A stretch of DNA of 64,000 bases, from assembly GCF_020360975.1 (NCBI RefSeq), contig NW_025408668.1, positions 6,510,001-6,574,000 of the forward strand, read 5' to 3'. The notes beneath the pieces were generated by a model. That model did no database searches, had not been told where the DNA came from, and saw only the letters and a program-made list of their open reading frames with translations. The position numbers and the translations under genes are program-made. This document shows, piece by piece, positions 57,751-64,000 of this stretch (the first letter of the stretch is position 1; every line of letters starts with the position of its first letter). Source of the DNA: Hirsutella rhossiliensis (lineage: Eukaryota; Ascomycota; Sordariomycetes; Hypocreales; Ophiocordycipitaceae).

Positions 57751-60700
57751 CCCCGGGCGAAAGCGGGCGCCGGGGCCTGCAAAGGCAGACATCTGGGACT
57801 GGGAAGCGTTCAAGCCACGAATGAATAGTCGGACTGTATTAGTCAACGCGCGGGTAAACCGAGGCTATCGAATACGCGCCCTTGTCGACTGTGGATGTGA
57901 CTGCTATGCCGTGATCGACGAAGCCCTTGTTCGGAAGCTGCGGATACCCTTCGTCGACTCGAAACCACGAGAAATTGGGGGATTCTCAGAGTCAGCGAAG
58001 AGTGTCATATCCCCAGGGTCGTGGCTGTTGTGGTCGAGACAGCTGGATTTGACGAACGTGTCTTTGCATACGTGATCCCAAGCCTGGGCCAGGACATGTT
58101 CCTCGGCCGGCCTTGGATGGAGAGAAATCACGTCGTGTACGATGCTGCCAAGCAGCGAATGTACCATGGGAGGGCAGGTGTGACGATACGCCTCATTGGG
58201 CAGGAAGAGCCCGCCAAGATACGCGCGATTCGAAGCGCAAGACTCGTGTCGGCAGCCGTATTCACGGCGGAGTGTCGACGCGCAAAGAGACGCAAGAAGT
58301 GCAACGCGATCTCGATTCATGCAATCAGTTTGTCGGATATAGAGAGGGCGCTTCAGCCGAAGCCGCCAGTCGATCCGAGCGAGAAGGTCCCGGCAGAAGT
58401 GCTGAAAGAATTCCGCGACCTATTCTCACCAGGAGAGGCAATGAAGCTGCCGCCACATCGACCGGGTGTGGATCATGAAGTCAACCTGCAGCCTGACAAG
58501 AACGGCAACGAGCCACCCTTCCGTGGGGCCCACTCTACAACATGTCACGAGAAGAGCTGTTGGTCTTGCGAAAGACCCTGAAAGACCTGCTGGACAGAGG
58601 ATTCATCCGAGCGAGTAGCTCAGCGGCTGCCGCGCCGGTGCTGTTCGTGCGGAAGCCGAATGGAGGGCTGCGATTTTGTTGCGACTACCGAGCGCTGAAT
58701 GCAATCACCAAGCGCGACCGATACCCACTGCCCTCATCGCGGAGACCCTGCAGAATCTGGCCAAGGCTAAGTGGTTCACCAAGTTGGACGTGGTGGCCGC
58801 TTTCCATAAGATCCGCATGGCTCCGGGACATGAGGGAAAGACTGCATTTCGCACGAGGTTTGGGCTCTACGAGTGGCTCGTGTGCCCTTTCGGCCTGAGC
58901 GGCGCCCCGGCATCATTCCAACGATACATGAACAGTGTATTGCGCGAATGGCTGGACGACTTTGTCACAGCGTACCTGGATGATGTACTGATCTACTCGA
59001 GCGGTTCGAAGGCGGATCATGAGGCTAAGGTGCGACGAGTTCTCCAAGCACTCGCCGACGCTGGGCTGCACCTAGACCCAGCGAAGTGCGAGTTTTCGGT
59101 ACAAGAGGTCAAATACCTTGGGTTCATCGTCAACGCAGGGAAAGGAATCGCCTGCGACCCCGAAAGCAGCGCGCCATCCGCGAATGGGAGGCCCTGACCA
59201 CGGTGAAGGGTGTCAGAAGCTTTCTGGGCTTCGCCAACTATTACCGGATCTTCATCCCCGACTATGCCAAGATCACGCAGTCTCTGGATGCCCTGCTTAA
59301 GAAAGGAACTGCCTTTCATTGGGGACGAGCGGAGAACGAGGCGTTTCAGGAGCTGAAGCGACGATTTTGCGAGTCACCGGTGCTCAAGCAGTGGGACCCG
59401 AGCCTCCTGACCTTTTGGAGACGGATTGCTCAGGCTACGCATTGGGAGGCGTCCTGTCGCAGGAAGGCCCAGATGGACGTCGACACGCATGCGCCTTCTT
59501 CTCGAAGCGACTTTCGCCAGCGGAGTACAACTATCCCATTCACGACAAGGAGATGCTTGCCATCATGAGATGTCTCGACAACTGGAACGCCGAACTTAGG
59601 AGCTGCGGCCCATTTACAATCCTTACCGATCACCGCAACCTGGAGTATTTCATGACACGCCAGAAGCTCACGGAACGGCAGAGCCGTTGGGCAGCCGAAT
59701 TGTCCCAGTTCGACTTCAAGCTCGAGTATCGACCGGGAAGCGAGGCTGTCGTGCCTGATGCGTTGTCCCGCCGTGAACAAGACAAGCCACAGGGCATTGA
59801 CGACGAGCGGGAACAAGGAAGAATGATACAGTTGATACCGGATAGTGCCATTCCATCATCGACAAGAGCATGTATCAACGCGATGAGTTCTGACTGTTCA
59901 GAGGCATCCACCCTGCCGAAGATGAAGGTCTTCGAGGTAGCGGACCTGCAGCAACTCTGGGACGAAACGGTGGCGAAGGACTCGATATTCCGGGCAGCCT
60001 ATAAGGCAGTCCGCGATCGCGAGCGTGCCTTCCCGCCCTCGCTGGGCCTGAAGATCCAGATTTCAGAATGTGCGATCGACGCAGGCAAAAGGCTGACATT
60101 CAGAGACCGTATTTGGGTGCCGGGTGGATCCGGAGAGGAGGGTAACCAGGAGGAAGCTGAGAAAGACCAGTTGAGAACCCGCATTGTGCAGCAGTCGCAT
60201 GACTCTGTTGCGACCGGTCATCCCGGCAGGGAAGGTACGCTGGCTATTGTGGCTCGGCGATTCTACTGGCCTGGGCAGTCCCAGCTGGTTCGCCGGTACG
60301 TAGCCAATTGCGACACCTGCGGCAGAGCACACATCTGGCGCCAGTCGAAAAGGGGATTTCTCAAGCCTCTGCCGATTCCAGATCGACCCCGAAGCCATTT
60401 GTCCATGGACTTCATCACAGATCTGCCGCCTACTGGACCGAGCAAGGCAAGGTACCTGTGGGTGATTGTGGACAGACTGACAAAGGCTGTGACCCTCGAG
60501 GTGATGGACAACATGGAAGCTGAGCCGTGTGCAAACCGTTTTCTCCAGTGTCATTACCGATTTCACGGAATGCCACGGTCCATCGTCAGCGACCGCGGGA
60601 GCAACTGGCTAAGTAGGTTCTGGAAGAGGTTCTGCCGTCTTGCAGGTGTCACGCAGAAATTGAGCACGGCCTATCATCCTCAGACGGACGGAGGGCCAGA

Positions 60701-61554
60701 GAGAATGAACCAGGAGATCGAGGCCTACCTGAGAGCCTACGTGTCGTACGTGCAGGACGACTGGGAGAACTGCTCCCCGCGCAGCTGGCACTCAACAATC
60801 GTGAATCCGCAGCGACCAAGATCAGCCCCTTTTTCGCTGAGCATGGTTACCACGTCGATCCCATCAGCGTCGAGGAATCGGAAGAGCCACCGAGGCATAG
60901 AGAGGAAAGCAGAGCTGATAGCCTACTCAGTCGCCTGCAGGAGGTCAATGAGTACATGCAAGCAGTGATGGCCTCCTCACAGCAACAACAAGAAGAGGCT
61001 GCCAACGCAAAGCGACAGCCTGCGGAGCGATTTGAAGTTGGTGACAAGGTGTGGCTCTCGATGGCAAACTACAGATCGCCACGACCGTGCAAGAAGCTCG
61101 ACTGGCTGCATCACAAGTACACAGTCACGAAGGTAATTAGTTCGCACGTTGTTGAGCTCGATGTTCGTGGCTCAATTTACCCGCGATTTCATGTTGACCT
61201 TTGCGGCGGGCGCATCAAGATCCGGCTCCTGGCCAAAAGGTAGATGACGCACAGCCACCACCGGTACAAGATGAGTCCGGCACGGATCTGTGGGATGTCG
61301 ACGAGATCCTCTGCGCGAGATGGAAGAAGCGCGGACGAGGGGAATTCAGGCAAGCACTAGTGCGATGGACGGGCTACGCAGAGCCGACTTGGGAGCCAGT
61401 TGAGTGGTTGCAAGGAACAATTGCGATGAAGGCATTCGAGGACAAGTACGGGCCAATCAAGACCAATGATGGCCCTAGGGAGAGGTACGAGACGCTGGCA
61501 GGAACGCAAGAACCCCGCAGACGCCGACCTGGTCGGAGGGGACAAGGGGGGTAA
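57751..61554 (+). pseudogene. Gypsy element B pol (protease, RT, RNase H, integrase, chromodomain), frameshifted
   Basis: Order: protease at about 57840-58130 (ALVDCGCDCYAVIDEALV; DCG replaces the usual D-S/T-G, so its activity is doubtful); RT at about 58540-59150 with [26 protein letters not shown] and active site YLDDVLIYSS; RNase H at about 59420-59780 (LETDCSGYALGGVLSQEG, TDHRNLEYF); integrase with a zinc-binding HPGREGT...CDTCGRAH, then MDFITDLPPT and IVSDRGSNWLSRFWKRFC; SH3-like tail (VELDVRGSIYPRFHVDLL) and chromodomain (ALVRWTGYAEPTWEP, about 61355-61400). Frame breaks at about 58018, 58520, 58730, 59167, 59415, 60773 and 61203 each fit one base missing from a homopolymer. The longest intact piece is 59319-60968. 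Confidence 0.9.
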
Positions 61555-61785
61555 TGTCACGGGCTGTGCCCGGCTGGTGGACCCGGTTGTACCGGGTCCG
61601 GTGGGTCGTGCCGGTGGCAACACCGGCCGCCCGCGGACCCAGAAGCTGCGAGAACATTCCGAGAAGGGCAATATAAGCTCGCACTCGAGGCTACGCCTCG
61701 AGTTCAGCTTCTTTTCCTCCTTAGCTCTAGATAGACAACATCTAGGCACCTGCTTGTTGAATAAACTCCGGGCCAGCCTTTCACA
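61555..61785 (+). repeat. Gypsy element B, 3' LTR
   Basis: 231 bp, direct repeat of 56369-56601, followed by CTTGC (61786-61790), the second copy of the target duplication. Confidence 0.95.
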
Positions 61786-61790
61786 CTTGC

Positions 61791-61852
61791 CAGCCTTTGC
61801 AACACAATAAATCTCGAACCGACCAGAGTCCAAAAACGAGGGCACCGCTGTC
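61791..61852. other. 3' flank of the sulfotransferase-like gene
   Basis: About 60 bp between the gypsy target duplication and the stop codon of the minus-strand gene. The element therefore inserted in or just beyond that gene's 3' untranslated region. Confidence 0.6.
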
Positions 61853-62668
61853 CTATGATGGTAACTTCTTCCAGGTTACCCAAAGAGAAATCCCTATGGC
61901 GGCGAACCCCAGAGACCGAGAAAGAACTACCCAGCAGGCCGCTTTCAAGGCGCGTAGATAATCCTTCCTACCCGTCGCGGTCAGGGCTTTGGAGTCGTTC
62001 ACTCTCGGAAATTGCGAATCTGGGACCGGCTTGCCCAGGAACTTGCACAGAGGCTCCCATCCATCGCCCATTCTGTAGAAAAGCAGCTGCTCGGAAGACA
62101 CCATCTCCTGGATGACCCGATGGTGCCGGTTGTATGTTTTTTCCGCATTTTCCCGCGCCCCTAGTATGTCATTCGCCTCGAAAAACCCGAGGATCCCCTT
62201 TTGCATCACCGAGACTGTTGTTAAACCAAGGATTGGCTCTATCCATCGAATAAAAAACTCGCCTCTTTTTGTCAACAAGGAGCTGAAAATCACATCAACG
62301 CTCTCGAACCATCGATCAAAATCCCTGACGACGACGACAACTTTGGCTTTCGGATACGCTCTGATGAGCTGCGGAGCAAAGAAAGCGGCACTCTCCGTCA
62401 CCGCCTCACAGGTGCCGTATACTGTGTCCCAGTCTTCTCGAGTTATAGTGCCCCCCGTATATGTTGGCAGCGCGGGGAAGATTGCATCGGCTGCGCGGCT
62501 ACAGAACTTGTTATATGGCTCGTTTTGAAATATATCCGACTTGAGTGTGTGATGGACGTTTTCGTAGCCTAACGTGGTGAGCGCTTCGGCCATCGAGAGA
62601 GTGCCAGTGCGTGGTAAGCCGAGGGCAAGAACCTTCATCTCGCGCCGTGGCTCCGTCGGAAGGCCCAT
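61853..62668 (-). CDS. Sulfotransferase-like P-loop protein with C-terminal membrane anchor
   Basis: A 271-residue protein from the ATG at 62666-62668; the frame extends 14 codons farther, but only to a TTG. Residues 17-23 (GLPRTGT) followed by LSMAEAL form the 5'-phosphosulfate-binding loop of the sulfotransferase fold. VVVVRDFDRWFESV corresponds to the second conserved RD...W..S region. The pattern fits the fungal 'Sulfotransfer_4' group, often annotated as NAD-dependent epimerase or P-loop hydrolase, whose substrates are mostly unknown. A hydrophobic segment near the end (WVVLSRSLGFAAIGISLWVTW) predicts a tail anchor, probably in the endoplasmic reticulum. One exon, normal length, no breaks. 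The nearest downstream feature is gypsy element B, 63 bp away. Confidence 0.8.
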   Translation of the reverse strand: MGLPTEPRREMKVLALGLPRTGTLSMAEALTTLGYENVHHTLKSDIFQNEPYNKFCSRAADAIFPALPTYTGGTITREDWDTVYGTCEAVTESAAFFAPQLIRAYPKAKVVVVVRDFDRWFESVDVIFSSLLTKRGEFFIRWIEPILGLTTVSVMQKGILGFFEANDILGARENAEKTYNRHHRVIQEMVSSEQLLFYRMGDGWEPLCKFLGKPVPDSQFPRVNDSKALTATGRKDYLRALKAACWVVLSRSLGFAAIGISLWVTWKKLPS

Positions 62669-63159
62669 GGCAGCACAGACAGGATGTGTGAGTGATAATG
62701 GTAGGGGCAAAAGATCCCTAGCGAATCAGGAAATAAGTGGCTCCTGATTTCCCAAGAAAAGGAGCGGAATTGAGCTGAACTAAATACTCGCTGGATATTC
62801 TGCTGCTTTCAGTCCGAGCGAGCCGCTTGACGTGTTCAGCGACGAATTGGTCTATGATTAGCCGTCCAGGTCTGCCGAATTGGCACTGCAGCTAGCCAGC
62901 AGCAGGTATCCGTACAGGCGCTCAACGCCTATAAATAACGTCCATAAATTCTGCAAGCGCCATTTTCAATATCGTGCGTGATAGCTTCGAACTGGGCCTC
63001 AAAATTGGCTTCAAAGCGTATGTGCGCTTGTGGGCGGGCGCGTCCAGCTGGGATATCCGCAGATGCTTTGGCTGCGAGAACCAAAGCGCTGAGCGCAAAC
63101 TTGTGTGGTTATGCACTCATTCAAACTGCATTCTCGACGCGACTCGCGTTGCTTCGACC
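62669..63159. other. Intergenic region between sulfotransferase-like gene and HMG-CoA lyase
   Basis: Both genes lie on the minus strand, so this holds the 3' end of the lyase transcript and the promoter of the sulfotransferase-like gene. A short overlapping minus frame (62922-63116) has no recognised domain. Nothing else is seen. Confidence 0.5.
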
Positions 63160-64000
63160 TCACGCCTTGGGCGCCGCTCCATTTGCCCTCGCCCTCGCGC
63201 CCAGGACAGCCTTGCCCACCGTGCTGTCGTTGGCCCTGCCCACCTCCTCCGTGATCCACGCGCCAATGTCCGCCACGGCATCCAGGTCGATGCCCGTCTC
63301 CATGCCCAGCGTCTCCATAAAATACACCATGTTCTCCGTCGCCACGTTGCCCGTTGCGCCGGGGCTGTACGGGCACCCGCCGAGCCCGCCCACGCTGCTG
63401 TCAAACGTCCGGATGCCGTGCTCCAGCGAGACGGCCGTGTTTACCAGCGCCTGCCCGTATGTGTCGTGAAAGTGCATCGCAATGTCCTCGTTGCGGATCC
63501 CCGCCGCAGCCATGCACCTGAGCAGCGCGCTCGTCCGCGGCGCCGTGCCCATGCCCGTCGTGTCCCCCAGCGAGATCTCATCCGCACCCGACTCCAGCAG
63601 GTCCGTGGCAATCTCGGCCACCTTGTGCGGGTCGACGTCGAACCCTTCAAAGGGGCACCCCAGCACCACCGAGATGTAGGCACGCACCCGGAGCCCCAGC
63701 GCCTTGGAGTCTTGGATGACCGTCTTGAAACTTTCCAAGGATTTCTGTATGTCGCAATTGAGATTCTTTTGTGAAAACGACTCGGTTGCCGCTGCGAAAA
63801 TAGCCACCTCGACCGCGGGCTTCGCCTCGGCCTCGCCTCCGATGCTCGGTTCTAGCTGGGTCGAAAACGCCCTCAGGTTCTGCTTGAGGATGTTGGCCGC
63901 ATTCTCGAAGCCCTTGCTGTTCGGCGCAAGGAAAGAGTAAGTCAATGGACCAGGCGATTGGATCTTGTGCTGGAGGAGATGCTCCATGATTTCACTCGAG
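63160..64000 (-). CDS. Hydroxymethylglutaryl-CoA lyase, C-terminal part (runs off right edge)
   Basis: About 280 codons, open to the window edge: the frame continues upstream of the internal Met as SSEIMEHLLQHK, so the Met is not the start. The enzyme splits 3-hydroxy-3-methylglutaryl-CoA into acetoacetate and acetyl-CoA (leucine breakdown, ketone body formation), usually in mitochondria. Landmarks: YSFLAPNSKGFENA, VAIFAAATESFSQKN, ADEISLGDTTGMG, the metal ligands in MHFHDTYGQAL (two His) and the catalytic-loop signature GGLGGCPYSPGATGNVATE (conserved Cys and Asn). The missing N-terminus should hold the mitochondrial targeting sequence and the GPRDGLQ motif. The C-terminus (NGAAPKA) has no peroxisomal signal. 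No frameshift is present in this part. Confidence 0.9.
   Translation of the reverse strand, partial: SSEIMEHLLQHKIQSPGPLTYSFLAPNSKGFENAANILKQNLRAFSTQLEPSIGGEAEAKPAVEVAIFAAATESFSQKNLNCDIQKSLESFKTVIQDSKALGLRVRAYISVVLGCPFEGFDVDPHKVAEIATDLLESGADEISLGDTTGMGTAPRTSALLRCMAAAGIRNEDIAMHFHDTYGQALVNTAVSLEHGIRTFDSSVGGLGGCPYSPGATGNVATENMVYFMETLGMETGIDLDAVADIGAWITEEVGRANDSTVGKAVLGARARANGAAPKA

Larger units (their letters stand above)
56369..61785 (+). mobile_element. Ty3/gypsy chromovirus element B, full length, not RIPed
   Basis: A 5417-bp element bounded by LTRs of 233 bp (56369-56601) and 231 bp (61555-61785), both TGTCAC...TTCACA, with CTTGC target duplications (56364-56368 and 61786-61790). A purine tract (GACAAGGGGGGTAA) precedes the 3' LTR. 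Gag, protease, RT, RNase H, integrase and chromodomain are all present on the plus strand. The two LTRs differ by several short indels and substitutions, so the insertion is not very recent. Base composition is normal: no RIP. Confidence 0.95.

Noticed and set aside
62669..62710. Fourteen-codon N-terminal extension of the sulfotransferase-like protein
   Set aside because: It begins with TTG; the ATG at 62666-62668 leaves the P-loop at the usual distance from the start.
63011..63774. Long plus-strand and alternative minus-strand frames over the HMG-CoA lyase
   Set aside because: They are shadows of a GC-rich coding frame; only the lyase frame contains conserved catalytic motifs.
1..64000. tRNA, rRNA, CRISPR arrays, bacterial-type operons
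   Set aside because: No tRNA or rRNA signature was recognised by eye, no regularly spaced repeats exist, and gene structure and transposon content are fungal.

Overview
The window looks like a repeat-rich piece of a filamentous ascomycete (Pezizomycotina) chromosome. The evidence is short GT-AG introns, a LIP-family secreted lipase, a FunK1-type kinase, a Zn2Cys6-type regulator fragment, fungal transposon families (Tad-like LINE, chromodomain Ty3/gypsy, Ty1/copia, hAT, Crypton), and very strong repeat-induced point mutation (RIP). No species can be named from the sequence alone.

Layout. 1-2487 is a pile of broken, un-RIPed transposon ends: a DDE transposase tail, a Ty3/gypsy LTR with integrase chromodomain, and a hAT C-terminus. 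2488-5720 is a RIP-mutated hAT element inserted into the hAT fragment. 6665-7455 is a broken fungal transcription-factor C-terminus, followed by about 1.1 kb with no recognised gene. 8604 to about 49100 is a 40-kb RIP desert in which CpA and TpG are almost absent and almost no sizeable reading frame survives, yet its ancestry is readable. It holds a RIPed FunK1 kinase gene (8604 to about 10950, minus). A Tad-like LINE follows (about 11690-14809 and 22652 to about 25650, minus), split by a full-length 7.83-kb Ty3/gypsy element (14815-22646, 470-bp LTRs, target duplication GTAGT). After an unidentified RIPed block (about 25650-31022) comes a nest of three Ty1/copia elements of one family. The oldest (31023-47403, minus, truncated) was invaded by a complete plus-strand copy (33051-39366, target duplication TAAAT), by a 784-bp inverted-repeat element (39836-40619, TA) and by a complete minus-strand copy (40717-47031, ATACC).

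49109-64000 is normal-composition DNA. It carries a secreted lipase (minus) with a second, cleaner copy of the inverted-repeat element upstream of it (50810-51594), then about 1.4 kb without a recognisable gene. Next is a degraded Crypton tyrosine-recombinase element (53024-56359), abutted by a complete, un-RIPed chromodomain Ty3/gypsy element (56369-61785, target duplication CTTGC). A sulfotransferase-like gene (minus) and the 3' part of an HMG-CoA lyase gene (minus, running off the right edge) close the window.

Only three genes look intact: lipase, sulfotransferase-like protein and HMG-CoA lyase (partial). The rest is a record of successive insertion and RIP. Direct repeats and target-site duplications give the order of events without outside data. 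The Crypton and its neighbouring gypsy element are not RIPed; most of their reading-frame breaks are single-base changes in homopolymer runs, which raises the question of sequencing error versus slippage decay.
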